A stretch of 64,000 nt of DNA, taken from positions 248,001-312,000 of the forward strand of contig CAWHGB010000008.1 of assembly GCA_963828855.1 (NCBI GenBank). Direction: 5' to 3'. This DNA is from CAVVEQ01 sp963828855. Lineage in GTDB: Bacteria > Chloroflexota > Anaerolineae > Anaerolineales > Anaerolineaceae. The position numbers and the translations under genes are program-made. The notes under the pieces were generated by a model, which searched no databases, was not told the DNA's origin, and worked only from the letters and a program-made list of their open reading frames with translations. Below, in pieces: positions 50,311 to 60,375 of this stretch (positions within the stretch are counted from its first letter, which is position 1; each line of letters starts with the position of its first letter).

Positions 50311-51207
50311 ATGTTAAAAATTGGATATATTGGGCTCGGATTAATGGGAAAACCCATTTGCCGGAATATTTTAAAAGCTGGTTTCACCCTGGTGGTGCTA
50401 AACCGTTCGCGGTCTGCCATGGACGAATTGGCAGCAGAAGGCGCTCACATAGCTGCCACCCCCGCGGAGGTAGCACAGCAAGTGGATATTGTTTTCACTA
50501 ACCTACCTGATTCACCCGACGTGGAAAAGGTGGTGTTGGGAGAAAATGGCATTCTTTCCGGTAGACATGCAGGCTTGATCTTTGTGGATAATTCCACCAT
50601 CAAACCCGCCACCGCCCGCCTGATAGCGGAAAAACTGGCTGAACACGGGATCGAAGCCCTGGATGCCCCAGTGAGTGGCGGTGAGATCGGTGCCATAAAT
50701 GGATCGTTGACCATCATGGTCGGAGGCAATGATAAAGCCCTGGCGACCGTCCGCCCCGTTTTTGAAGCAATGGGGAAAACGATTACACATATTGGCGGAC
50801 CCGGAACCGGGCAGATCGCCAAGGCAGCCAACCAAATCATGGTAGCTGCGCAAATGATTGCAATGGGAGAGCTGCTTGTATTCGCGCAAAAGGCCGGTGC
50901 GGATCCAATTAAAGTGGTGGACGCTATCAAGAGCGGTTCAGCGCAATGCTGGACGCTGGATGTGAAACCTCAACGGCTCTTCGCCGGGAACCGATCTCCC
51001 GGGTTTAAGGCAAAAATGCAGGCGAAGGATCTCAATATCGTTCTGGAAACAGCCAGGGAATACATCATCCCGCTCCCGGCAACTGCTCTGGGCAGTCAGC
51101 TTTTCAACTCCATGGTCGCAGAAGGCATGGGCGATCTCGATAATTCAGCAATCATCGCGATCCTGGAGCAATTTGCTGGGGTTACTCTGCAGGAATCTAC
51201 TATTTAA
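50311..51207 (+). CDS. 3-hydroxyisobutyrate/tartronate-semialdehyde reductase family dehydrogenase
   Basis: 298 residues. The ATG at 50311 is chosen over upstream starts since GGAGG lies 5 bases before it and the NAD(P) motif GYIGLGLMGKPIC then falls at residues 4-16, as usual. Family landmarks: FTNLPDSPDVEKVV, FVDNSTIKPATARLIAEKLA, LDAPVSGGEIGAINGSLTIM and catalytic Lys in GQIAKAANQIMVAAQ. Closest in feel to GarR/GlxR (2-hydroxy-3-oxopropionate reductase); the exact substrate cannot be assigned. Confidence 0.87.
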   Translation: MLKIGYIGLGLMGKPICRNILKAGFTLVVLNRSRSAMDELAAEGAHIAATPAEVAQQVDIVFTNLPDSPDVEKVVLGENGILSGRHAGLIFVDNSTIKPATARLIAEKLAEHGIEALDAPVSGGEIGAINGSLTIMVGGNDKALATVRPVFEAMGKTITHIGGPGTGQIAKAANQIMVAAQMIAMGELLVFAQKAGADPIKVVDAIKSGSAQCWTLDVKPQRLFAGNRSPGFKAKMQAKDLNIVLETAREYIIPLPATALGSQLFNSMVAEGMGDLDNSAIIAILEQFAGVTLQESTI

Positions 51208-51242
51208 AATAAAAAGAAGGTGGGAGTTACTCTCCCACCTTC
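51206..51242. terminator. Two-way terminator between convergent genes
   Basis: Perfect 11-base stem GAAGGTGGGAG/CTCCCACCTTC with loop TTACT. On the minus strand it is followed by TTTTTATTTT, a good end for the solute-binding gene; on the plus strand the following Ts are weaker. Confidence 0.88.
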
Positions 51243-51261
51243 AGAAAGTTTTACCTATAGA

Positions 51262-52929
51262 TTACCGGTTGATGAAATTACCAAAGAACCGTTTGAAGAC
51301 TTCAAATTGTCCGGAATTGCCTTTATGGTTTGGGTTCGAGGCATCCCACATCGCAGCGAAGGATGAGACCACATCATTTGCGTCCAGGGAGGAACCATTG
51401 CTGAACTTTGGTCCATAACGCAACTGGAAAGTCCATTCGGTGAGAGCGTCGTTGGAAAACCAGGTATCCGCCAGGGCTGGTTTCAATTTGGTGGACCCGT
51501 ATTCATAGGTTAAGAGAGTATCATAAATCAACGATGCAACTCTAAACGTATCCTTTGAATCCTCGTCCGCCGGCCAAAGACTGGTGGGTTCTGTAGATTG
51601 AATTAAATTAATTACACCGGCTGGTGTTGTCATCTCGGTAATATTCTCGTTCAAGGGACCTACAGTCACATTTTCCACACTCCGGTTATTGGCTACCGCG
51701 GTGGCTGGATAAGCAATAGGAACCAGGGGAACATGGTCTTTAATAAGTTGGTTTACGCGGTCGTAATGAACCTGCCTGGCTGTTGGATCGGATTGTTTTT
51801 CAGCTGAGTTTATTTCGATGAGAATATCGGAATAATGCCTGCCCAAGGATTGATTGGTCGATGAAAAATTCACATCGTAAAAGCTCGATGCGTCCGGGAA
51901 ATCCGCGGGCATTAAATTCAAGAATAATCCGAGTTGTCCCAAATCGCGCTCAGCTTTGAATTGCTCCGGGTCCATCCCGGTCACTGTGAGATCGATGCCA
52001 ATTTGCAAAAGTTGATTTTTTATCGTCTCCGCTACCAGCGCCATATCCGGAAGGGATGGGTCATCCAACTCAGGATAATAGAGGGTGGCAGGGAAACCGC
52101 CTGCGTATTTCGTCTCCGAGATCAAGCTGTTCGCTTTTTGGGTATCCTGGGGATACCATGAAAATCCAGCGGTATTCCCGGGATAAAGGGTAAATGGAAT
52201 TAATTGATCCGCCAGGGATGAGCCTTCGGGGATAGGGATCTTCTGTTCAACGTATGACCCTGCGGTTGGATTCTGTGCACGGAGGAGAGATTCCCGATTT
52301 AACCCGATCCCAATAGCCTGGCGTATTTTCTCATTATCGAAGGGTGGAATGAGGTTATTAAAACCCAGATATAGCGTATTCAAACTTGGCCGGAATTGCA
52401 CAGCAAGATTTTGGCTCGAACGGATTGCATCAAAATTGGATGGTGCGATCAGATCAACCATATTCACACTCCCGTTATTGAGGGAGTTGAATCGCCTGTT
52501 ACCATCCTTTGACCAGGTCAGATTCAGGATTTTGGATTGTAAAGGTGTACCCCAGTAATCCGGATTGGCTTCTAGGATCAAATACGCGCCGGGTTCATAT
52601 TCCTTTACCCGATACGGGCCTGTGCCAACCGGATTGGATGATATTTTCTTGGAATCTCCCCCGACCTCATTTAGATATCTTTCATCTGTTATGGAAAACG
52701 CAGGATTCGCGATCTTCGCGGCGAATGCAGGATCTGAATTGCAGAGGGTGAATTTCACCGTAGTCTGATCCACAGCTTCAATGGATTTGATATTCCCACC
52801 GTAATTACAATCCGCAGCCACAACCGAAAGCGGTTTAAATTCCGGTTGGGCGTTTCCCTGGCAGGCAGCCAGGGTTATTAAAAGTATCGAACTGATGAGG
52901 ATGATTCCTCGCATGGATTGTGTTTTCAA
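51262..52929 (-). CDS. Family-5 solute-binding lipoprotein with circularly permuted sequence
   Basis: 555 residues in one unbroken frame. Signal peptide with lipobox LAAC (MKTQSMRGIILISSILLITL, Cys23). The mature part opens with ADCNYGGNIKSIEAVDQTTV and GTGPYRVKEYEPGAYLILEA, sequence that in SBP_bac_5 proteins comes after the first 120-150 residues, and goes on through AERDLGQLGLFLNLMPADFP. The usual N-terminal segment comes last: STEPTSLWPADEDSKDTFRV, LKPALADTWFSNDALTEWTF, NGSSLDANDVVSSFAAMWD, ending FKRFFGNFINR. So the polypeptide is circularly permuted. Likely peptide or nickel-type ligand binding. No permease genes adjoin it. Confidence 0.85.
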   Translation of the reverse strand: MKTQSMRGIILISSILLITLAACQGNAQPEFKPLSVVAADCNYGGNIKSIEAVDQTTVKFTLCNSDPAFAAKIANPAFSITDERYLNEVGGDSKKISSNPVGTGPYRVKEYEPGAYLILEANPDYWGTPLQSKILNLTWSKDGNRRFNSLNNGSVNMVDLIAPSNFDAIRSSQNLAVQFRPSLNTLYLGFNNLIPPFDNEKIRQAIGIGLNRESLLRAQNPTAGSYVEQKIPIPEGSSLADQLIPFTLYPGNTAGFSWYPQDTQKANSLISETKYAGGFPATLYYPELDDPSLPDMALVAETIKNQLLQIGIDLTVTGMDPEQFKAERDLGQLGLFLNLMPADFPDASSFYDVNFSSTNQSLGRHYSDILIEINSAEKQSDPTARQVHYDRVNQLIKDHVPLVPIAYPATAVANNRSVENVTVGPLNENITEMTTPAGVINLIQSTEPTSLWPADEDSKDTFRVASLIYDTLLTYEYGSTKLKPALADTWFSNDALTEWTFQLRYGPKFSNGSSLDANDVVSSFAAMWDASNPNHKGNSGQFEVFKRFFGNFINR

Positions 52930-52976
52930 GGATCCCTTTCCCGGTTGATCTTGTTTAATCGATCGGCTATTTTTTC

Positions 52977-53004
52977 ATTATACGTGAAGCGGAAGACGTG
53001 TCAA
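52977..53004 (-). promoter_or_regulatory. Consensus promoter of the permuted solute-binding gene
   Basis: Minus strand: TTGACA at 52999-53004, spacer 16, TATAAT at 52977-52982, about 48 bases before the ATG. Both hexamers are perfect consensus. A plus-strand TATAAT near 53050 may serve the divergent operon. Confidence 0.85.
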
Positions 53005-53078
53005 TTTACAAAATTGTGAATTGATGTATCGGTTAAATGGATTAGAAGCTATAATCGGGCAGGGTTTTTAGGATTTTT

Positions 53079-54002
53079 ATGAAAACAGCAGTCAGCATCA
53101 GCATTGGATCATCAAAACGGAATAAGAAATTCGCTCTCCGCATCCTCGGGGAGGATGTGACCATCGAGCGGATTGGTACTGATGGGGATATGGAAGAAGC
53201 CGCCCGGTTATTTCAAGAAATGGATGGCAAGGTGGATGCGTTCGGCGTGGGTGGTGCCGACCTGGGTTTTCTGATCGGTGACAAATTCTACACGATGCAT
53301 TCGGTTTCCAAACTTGTCCGCGGAGTGAAATCAACCCCGGTTGTGGATGGTAACGGGTTGAAAGCCACGTTGGAATACAAGGTTCGCCCCTTGGTGGAAA
53401 AAACCCTTAAGGATCAAATCCCCGCAAAGCGGGTTCTTCTTACCGCGGGTATCGATCGCTGGGGTTTGACCCGTGCATTCCTCGATATGGGGTATGAATG
53501 TGTCTTTGGTGACCTGATGTTCGGCTTGGGTTTACCATTTCCAGTTCGAACTGAAAGAAAGTTACGCACGCTCATCCGTATTCTGATGCCGATTGTCAGC
53601 CATTTTCCATTTTCCTGGCTTTATCCGGTTGGGAGTGAACAGGATAAACGCACACCCAAATGGGTGGAATATTTCGATTGGGCTGCCATAATCGCAGGTG
53701 ATTGCCACTATATCACCCGTTATATGCCCTCACGGTTAGATGGGAAAGTGATCATCACCAATACGACCACCCCGGAAGATGTTGCGCTTTTCAAGGCAGC
53801 TGGTGTGCGGACCCTCGTTACCACTACCCCTGTCCTGGATGGCCGATCGTTTGGGACAAATATGATGGAAGCCGCCATCATCGCCGCGACCGGCCGCACC
53901 GAACCGGTGGATTATGCCAATTCCTCTACATACATCGCTTCCCTTGCCAAATTGGTGGATGAGATCCCCCTTATTCCGCAAGTGCAGGTATTGAACCCAT
54001 GA
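53079..54002 (+). CDS. Conserved protein of the family labelled quinate 5-dehydrogenase
   Basis: 307 residues, intact. It matches from memory a family often named quinate 5-dehydrogenase in genome annotations: VSISIGSSKRNKKFALRILG, GKVDAFGVGGADLGFLIG, TPVVDGNGLKATLEYKV, FSWLYPVGSEQDKRTPKW, IIAGDCHYITRYMPSRLDG and DGRSFGTNMMEAAIIAATG. No classical nucleotide-binding glycine loop is evident, so the name should be treated with doubt. The stop overlaps the nucleotidyltransferase start by 4 bases, tying it to that gene and the PAP2 phosphatase. Confidence 0.7.
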   Translation: MKTAVSISIGSSKRNKKFALRILGEDVTIERIGTDGDMEEAARLFQEMDGKVDAFGVGGADLGFLIGDKFYTMHSVSKLVRGVKSTPVVDGNGLKATLEYKVRPLVEKTLKDQIPAKRVLLTAGIDRWGLTRAFLDMGYECVFGDLMFGLGLPFPVRTERKLRTLIRILMPIVSHFPFSWLYPVGSEQDKRTPKWVEYFDWAAIIAGDCHYITRYMPSRLDGKVIITNTTTPEDVALFKAAGVRTLVTTTPVLDGRSFGTNMMEAAIIAATGRTEPVDYANSSTYIASLAKLVDEIPLIPQVQVLNP

Positions 54003-54775
54003 ATGTCCTGATCACTGCCGGTGGAATCCCAGCGGCCGAGGATTCGCTCTATGAAGCCACCCGCGGGGGTTACAAAGCCCTGATCCCCCTGGCTGGCAAA
54101 CCGATCATCCAATGGATCGTGGATGCTTTCTCAGCCTGCCCGGGAATTGGCGACCTGGTGATCGTTGGGCTGCCCCCTGAAACACCCATCCAGTCCTCTC
54201 ATAAACTTCATTTCCTGCCCGACCAGGGTGACATGATCCTCAATATCCGCAGTGGTCTCGAGGGGTTGCGCAAGATCGCACCCGATGATGAATACACATT
54301 ATTGTGCGCAGGAGATATCCCCGCGTTATCATCAAAGATGATCATATGGATGTTGAATGCACTCCCAGGGCTTGAGGCAGATCTGGTCTATACGATTGTT
54401 GAGCGAAATGTCATGGAATCCGCATTCCCGGATTCGAACCGGACCTACCTTAAATTAAAGGATAAAGAGGTATGCGGAGGCGATATTTTTGCCATCCGCC
54501 TGGATCGCCGCATCCAGGAGCTCCCGATCTGGGAAGATCTTGTCGCAGCACGTAAAAAACCTTTAAAACAAGCCGCAATTTTCGGGTTCGATACCTTGTT
54601 CCTAATCCTCACCCGGCAGATCACCGTCAGCCAGCTTGAGCAAAAATTGAGTGGAAAATTAGGGCTCACCGCGAGAACTTTATCAACACCTTATGCCGAG
54701 ATGGGCATGGATGTGGATAAGCTCTTTCAGTTGCGGATCGTGGAGAAATACCTGCGTGAAAAGGGGACCGCGTGA
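53999..54775 (+). CDS. MobA-like/NTP_transf_3 nucleotidyltransferase
   Basis: 258 residues. N-terminal nucleotide loop MNVLITAGGIPAAEDSLYEA, with Lys and Gly of GGYKALIPLAGKPIIQWIVD, and a metal-binding Asp in LLCAGDIPALSS. This is the GT-A-like fold of sugar-phosphate or alcohol-phosphate nucleotidyltransferases. The second half (CGGDIFAIRLDRRIQELPIW) is less conserved. The loop is longer than in MobA. Overlaps both neighbours by 4 bases (ATGA upstream, GTGA downstream). Likely makes an activated head group or sugar nucleotide; the substrate is unknown. Confidence 0.78.
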   Translation: MNVLITAGGIPAAEDSLYEATRGGYKALIPLAGKPIIQWIVDAFSACPGIGDLVIVGLPPETPIQSSHKLHFLPDQGDMILNIRSGLEGLRKIAPDDEYTLLCAGDIPALSSKMIIWMLNALPGLEADLVYTIVERNVMESAFPDSNRTYLKLKDKEVCGGDIFAIRLDRRIQELPIWEDLVAARKKPLKQAAIFGFDTLFLILTRQITVSQLEQKLSGKLGLTARTLSTPYAEMGMDVDKLFQLRIVEKYLREKGTA

Positions 54776-55320
54776 TCGCGAAATTCTCTACTTTGGATAA
54801 TCAGTTGACCGATGCCCTGCGCCTTCCCCAAGATGGAAGAGCGCTGTGGAGGGTGGCTGTCTTTTTTGCCCATTCGGGTGATTCGTGGTTTTGGATGATC
54901 GGCCTGGTAGTTGCATGGCTATTCTCCCCCCCCGAATGGCGCTACCGCGAGATGCTCATGGCTATTGGCATCGTCTGCCTGGCGCTGTTTGTATTCGGGA
55001 TCAAACTGTTGATCCGCCGCCGCCGCCCGGAGGGGGAATTTGGCGCGATTTACCGCAAGACTGACCCGCACTCCTTTCCCTCCGGTCACGCAGCCAGGGC
55101 AGCCATGCTCGCCACGCTAGCGGTGGGTCTTGGACCACTTGGGTTTTCAATCATTATGCTGATATGGGCTCCACTCGTCTGCCTGGCGCGGGTGATGACC
55201 GGTTTGCACTTTGTTTCGGATGTGCTCGCAGGTATCCTAATAGGTATCCTGGCAGGGTTGCTCATCCTCGCGTTGCAACCGTCTCTCCAGGTTTTTCTCC
55301 CCCTACTAAATATCCCCTGA
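54772..55320 (+). CDS. PAP2-family membrane phosphatase
   Basis: 182 residues with GTG start at 54772 overlapping the preceding stop (GTGA). Five or six hydrophobic segments and all three phosphatase motifs: KLLIRRRRPEG (motif 1), SFPSGHAARA (motif 2, His as acid) and ARVMTGLHFVSDV (motif 3, with Ala for the usual Ser and the nucleophilic His). Such enzymes dephosphorylate lipid phosphates such as undecaprenyl pyrophosphate or phosphatidylglycerophosphate. The context suggests the last step of a small lipid-linked pathway. Confidence 0.85.
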   Translation: MIAKFSTLDNQLTDALRLPQDGRALWRVAVFFAHSGDSWFWMIGLVVAWLFSPPEWRYREMLMAIGIVCLALFVFGIKLLIRRRRPEGEFGAIYRKTDPHSFPSGHAARAAMLATLAVGLGPLGFSIIMLIWAPLVCLARVMTGLHFVSDVLAGILIGILAGLLILALQPSLQVFLPLLNIP

Positions 55321-55348
55321 ATATAAATACCTCTCCCGAGTTATTCGG

Positions 55349-56468
55349 TCAGGTTTGTTTTCTTTTCACTGTTCGCGTGCTGTGCTGGAAGATGATCTCC
55401 TCCACCTGGCCCGTCTTTTCCCTGATGGCGGCTTGCAGCCAGGTGGCTCCCTTTTCCGCAGTCGCCAGCGAACCAGCCCCATATGCCCCGGTCCTGGTGT
55501 CATCCTTCCAGGGTGGATTGGCTACCAGGGCACCAGTCTCATTCCAGTCCATATAATAGGATGGTGAGCTGATGAAATCAATCTCATCCACCACCCGTTC
55601 CATATGAACAAGGTCTGGTCTCAGATGCAGCATGAGCGATGTTTCCAATTCGCAGGCATGCCCCATCCCGCCCAATTTTGATGTGCGCAGCTTTTCCAGA
55701 GATGCAGCACCTTCCGGGCTATTAAGGTACAACCAGGTGGTGGCACAGAATCCTTCGGGATGCCGCTCCCCAGCGTATTTGATCACGTTCACCAGGAAGG
55801 ATACATTCCCTCCATGCCCGCTGTTGAGGTAAATCCGCTGGAATCCCAGGGTATTCAGTGAATCCACGATCGCCAGGAAAAAATCTTCGAATGCCCTTCC
55901 TCCCATATTGAAAGTTCCTGGAAAGGCAGATCGATGAGTACTGACCCCGTAAGGAAAGACGGGCAGGCAGGCACATTTTTGGGGTAAGGCTGCTGCTGTG
56001 CCTTCCATCACCGCCTGGATGCAGAGTGTATCCACATTCAAAGAAAGGTGCAGGGCATGCTGCTCGGTGTGACCGATTGGGATTAGGATCACCCGGGATC
56101 GATCCACCGCTTCAATATTGAGTGACTTTTCGTGATCGGATGGTTTGAGAGTAAGTCTCTTTACCTCCACCGGAAGGAACAATCCTTCAGGGACAATCAA
56201 ATGAACCTGCCTGAATCCATCCTCCGTCAGGCAATCGACCAGGTTCGCAATGCAGGTTGAAAGAATCTTTTCAGGCACTTCCAGCCCGCTTCCTTGCCAC
56301 CCATAAGGAATGGAGGGCAGCCATCCGATCTGGTCCGGATCTAGCAGCGCTTTCTCAACCTCCTTATGGATGAATCCACTCCCCACTGGCAGCACCAGCG
56401 GTGTTTCCCGGTCCAAAGTCCGCGACTTCCGGCCAGGTCAGATTTTCAAAGAGAAAATGCTGAGTCAT
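55349..56468 (-). CDS. Tandem creatininase-family amidohydrolase (one frame break)
   Basis: About 372 residues after one T is removed near 56415. The start at 56468 gives MTQHFLFENLTWPEVAD and LDRETPLVLPVGSG. Residues 1 to about 115 look like a worn creatininase first half (LTWPEV, LPVGS, LPSIPYGW, DGFRQVHLIV) lacking its metal ligands. A complete copy follows, with ILIPIGHTEQHALHLSLNVD, STHRSAFPGTFNMG, YLNSGHGGN and ACELETS, carrying the His, Asp and Glu ligands. Family members hydrolyse cyclic amides or formamides. It lies 1 base after the S9 peptidase gene. Confidence 0.82.
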
Positions 56469-56469
56469 T

Positions 56470-58365
56470 TCAAACCCGGTCCTCGTCAAGATCCGGCAGG
56501 AGGTACCAATCCAGGAACTGCTCCACCCGGGGATAATAATCCGCGAGCGTCCTTCGCAGCAAATACCCGTGGCTCTCTCCTGCGTAGGTTTTATATTCGA
56601 ACGTTTTTCCCTCTTTACGCAAAAAATGTACGATCTCCTCGGAAGATTCCGGAGGTACCACGGTGTCATCCAGCCCATGTGTTAATAACAGGGGACTTTG
56701 AATTTCCTTCGCATAACGTGTCAAGCTACCCTTTTCATACACCGGTCGTTTTCGGGCAGGGTGCCCGAGCTGCATCTCTGTATAAAGCCGGGTACTCTTA
56801 TCGGTTAGTGCCCAGGAATTGAACAGGTCAGCATCCCCATAATCGCATACACCGCAGGTAAAATTTCGTGCAGGATCAATCGCCAGAACGGAGAATGCGA
56901 GGAATCCGCCGTAACTGCCCCCCGACACGCCGATCCGTTTGCGGTCCACCCATTCCATCCCTGCCAGGTAATCCGCAGCGGTGAGGATATCCTGCACGTC
57001 CCCACCCCCCCAATCCTCCTGGTTCAACATTTCAAAATCATACCCGTAACCGGTACTGCCCCTGTAGTTCGGTTCCAGGTAGGTGTATCCCTTCGCCAGC
57101 AGGTACTGGGTTAAGATATCCCATTCAAATCCGGACTGGCCGCGCGGGCCGCCGTGCGGGTTCACGATCGCAGCCCGGTTGGGTTTGGCGGGTTTGTACA
57201 GCAAAGCAGGAATATCCATACCGTCCGTGCTCTTATAACCTACCACCTCCGGGGAAATAAGATTAAACGTTTTAAAGACTGGCACTGAGACCATCGTAAG
57301 CGGGTGAATGCGATCCTCCTTGAGATACCCTGGCGATCCAGGGTCGAACTCAGCCCGGAAGATCTCCGGGGGGCTAGTCGGGCTATTGAATGAAAAGATC
57401 AGCGATCGGCAGTGCGTTCCCCATCCAGGGAATGAATGGGAACCACGGTTCTTGCGTAGTTCCCGGATCGACCCGTTTGCAGGATCGACCAGAACCAGAT
57501 CGTTCATTCCATCATGGTTAATCGTTGCAGCGATCCAGCGACCATCCGGTGACCAGGCAGGATCGGCGAGGTCAGCCCCGGCATGGGTCAATTGATCGTC
57601 AGCGGTTGTATCAAGGTTGAAGAGCCAGAGCTCATTAAATTGGCTCCGGTTGGAAAGATAGATCACCCGCTTGCCATCGGGGGAAAGGCGGGGGTTCCAG
57701 CAGCGCCTGCCTGCCGTTCCGCTGAGGATACCGCCCGCACCATTCTGCACATCGGTGATGCAAATATCCTCCCGGTTGAGATCTATCGCTGGGCGATGTG
57801 TATGAATAACGAATTTCCCATCCGGGGATGGCCGCGCATCGCCATTATCCCCCTTTCCGGCAGCCAGCAACTGCGGCCATGAACCTGCCCGGTCAGTGAT
57901 TAGAAGCTGGTCCAGCCCATCCCGCTCGACGGTGATGACCATGTGCTCCGAATCCTGCAGCCAGCGGGGCGAAGAGGCACTTTCGGCAAATCCGGTAACC
58001 TTCTTTGGAAGTCCTCCTTCCAGATCGGCGACATGTACGTGATGATCGATGCAAAAAGCCAGCGAGCGTCCATCCGGCGACCATTGCGGGATCTCCTCCC
58101 ACCAGAATTGAAATGCCTTGCGCCCGAAGGAAATCTGGCGGGGAAATCCTCCTTCCGCAGGGATCACAAACACTTCACACATTGCGTCCCGGTGCCAGAT
58201 GAATGCCACCCAGCGACCGTCCGGTGATACGCTCGGGTTGAACACCCGCTCCTGGTTGCTCAGCAGAGCATGCGACCAGCCTTCTGGTGCCTTCGCGTCC
58301 GGTCGGGGCATGGAAGGCCAGCCGTTGTATTCAAATTTCTCGGAAAGGAGGATCTTGTTCTGCAT
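56470..58365 (-). CDS. S9-family serine peptidase (acylaminoacyl-peptidase-like)
   Basis: 631 residues, intact. The N-terminal two thirds are WD-like propeller blades with repeated SPDGRWVAF, SPDGRSLAF, SPDGKRVIYLSN and SPDGRWIAATI motifs. The C-terminal alpha/beta hydrolase has the oxyanion stretch NPHGGPRGQSGFEWD, nucleophile Ser484 in GVSGGSYGGFLAF, Asp in THGLDDTVVPPESSEE and His in GESHGYLLRR. No signal peptide, so probably cytoplasmic, digesting short peptides brought in by the adjoining Opp transporter. Confidence 0.93.
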   Translation of the reverse strand: MQNKILLSEKFEYNGWPSMPRPDAKAPEGWSHALLSNQERVFNPSVSPDGRWVAFIWHRDAMCEVFVIPAEGGFPRQISFGRKAFQFWWEEIPQWSPDGRSLAFCIDHHVHVADLEGGLPKKVTGFAESASSPRWLQDSEHMVITVERDGLDQLLITDRAGSWPQLLAAGKGDNGDARPSPDGKFVIHTHRPAIDLNREDICITDVQNGAGGILSGTAGRRCWNPRLSPDGKRVIYLSNRSQFNELWLFNLDTTADDQLTHAGADLADPAWSPDGRWIAATINHDGMNDLVLVDPANGSIRELRKNRGSHSFPGWGTHCRSLIFSFNSPTSPPEIFRAEFDPGSPGYLKEDRIHPLTMVSVPVFKTFNLISPEVVGYKSTDGMDIPALLYKPAKPNRAAIVNPHGGPRGQSGFEWDILTQYLLAKGYTYLEPNYRGSTGYGYDFEMLNQEDWGGGDVQDILTAADYLAGMEWVDRKRIGVSGGSYGGFLAFSVLAIDPARNFTCGVCDYGDADLFNSWALTDKSTRLYTEMQLGHPARKRPVYEKGSLTRYAKEIQSPLLLTHGLDDTVVPPESSEEIVHFLRKEGKTFEYKTYAGESHGYLLRRTLADYYPRVEQFLDWYLLPDLDEDRV

Positions 58366-58379
58366 ATATCACCTGCCAG

Positions 58380-59384
<1,005 letters not shown>

Positions 59385-59388
<4 letters not shown>

Positions 59389-60375
59389 TTCTGACCCTCC
59401 ACCAGGAAGCAACTGGCTTGATGCCGGCCTTTCAAATCATAGACCGGTGGCTGCTCTATTTTGCAGCGATCAAATGCCTTAGGGCAGCGTGGCTCGAACC
59501 GGCAACCTGCCGGAAGCGAATCCAGGCGGGGAGGGTAACCGGGAATGGAGATCAGAGAATCGAGCGGATTGGATAGGTTTGGAAATGCCTTGATCAAATC
59601 CTGGGTGTAGGGATGAGCCGGAGTGATTGTAGATCGTATCCACATCCCCGTATTCAGCAGTTACACCTGCGTACATCACCAGCACATGGTCGCAGATCTC
59701 CGCCACCACACCCAGGTCGTGGGTGACCAGGATCACCGCGAGCCCAAGCTGCCGGCTCAATTCCTGGAGCAGCTCCAGGATCTGTGCCTGGATCATTACA
59801 TCCAGGGCTGTGGTGGGTTCATCAGCGATGACAACAGATGGCGAACAGGCCAGCGCCATGGCGATCATCACCCGCTGGCGCATACCGCCGGAAAATTGAA
59901 ACGGGTATTGTGTTCCTCGGCTAGCTGGTATTCCCACCATTTCGAGGAGATCGCATACCCGTGCGTCCAGTTTTTCCTTCGGCGTTTTAAGCTCATGACA
60001 TGTGATGGCTTCAGCGATCTGGTCATGGACCGTACGCACCGGGTTGAGAGCGTTCATCGCTCCCTGGAAGATGATTGCGATCTCCTTCCAACGGTAGTTA
60101 CTCATTTGCCTTTCTTCCAAATCCAGTAGATCCTGGTTGCGATAGAGAATCTTCCCGGCTGTGATCCTCCCAGCTTCTGGGAGCAGGCGCAGCAGGCTGA
60201 GCATCATTGTCGTCTTTCCGCATCCACTCTCCCCGACCAACCCAAGCAGCTCGCCTTCGTGAAGGCTGAAGCTTACATCTTGAACCGCCTTTAGGTGGGT
60301 ATTTTTATCCGGCATGAATTCCACGGAGAGATTTTTCACTTCCAAAATAGGGGGTGAATTTTTAGGATTGGGCAT
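59385..60375 (-). CDS. oppD: Oligopeptide ABC transporter ATPase, OppD type (one frame break)
   Basis: 329 residues after correction. The ATG at 60375 (MPNPKNSPPILEVKNLSVEF) lies 14 bases inside oppC; starts further up are rejected. Walker A GESGCGKTTMMLSLLRL, Q-loop IFQGAMNALNPV, signature FSGGMRQRVMIAMALA, Walker B VVIADEPTTALDV, H-loop LVTHDLGVV. One base near 59635 must be removed before PAHPYTQDLIKAFPNL. The C-terminal CRFEPRCPKAFDRC is the usual cysteine motif. Pairs with OppF. Confidence 0.92.
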
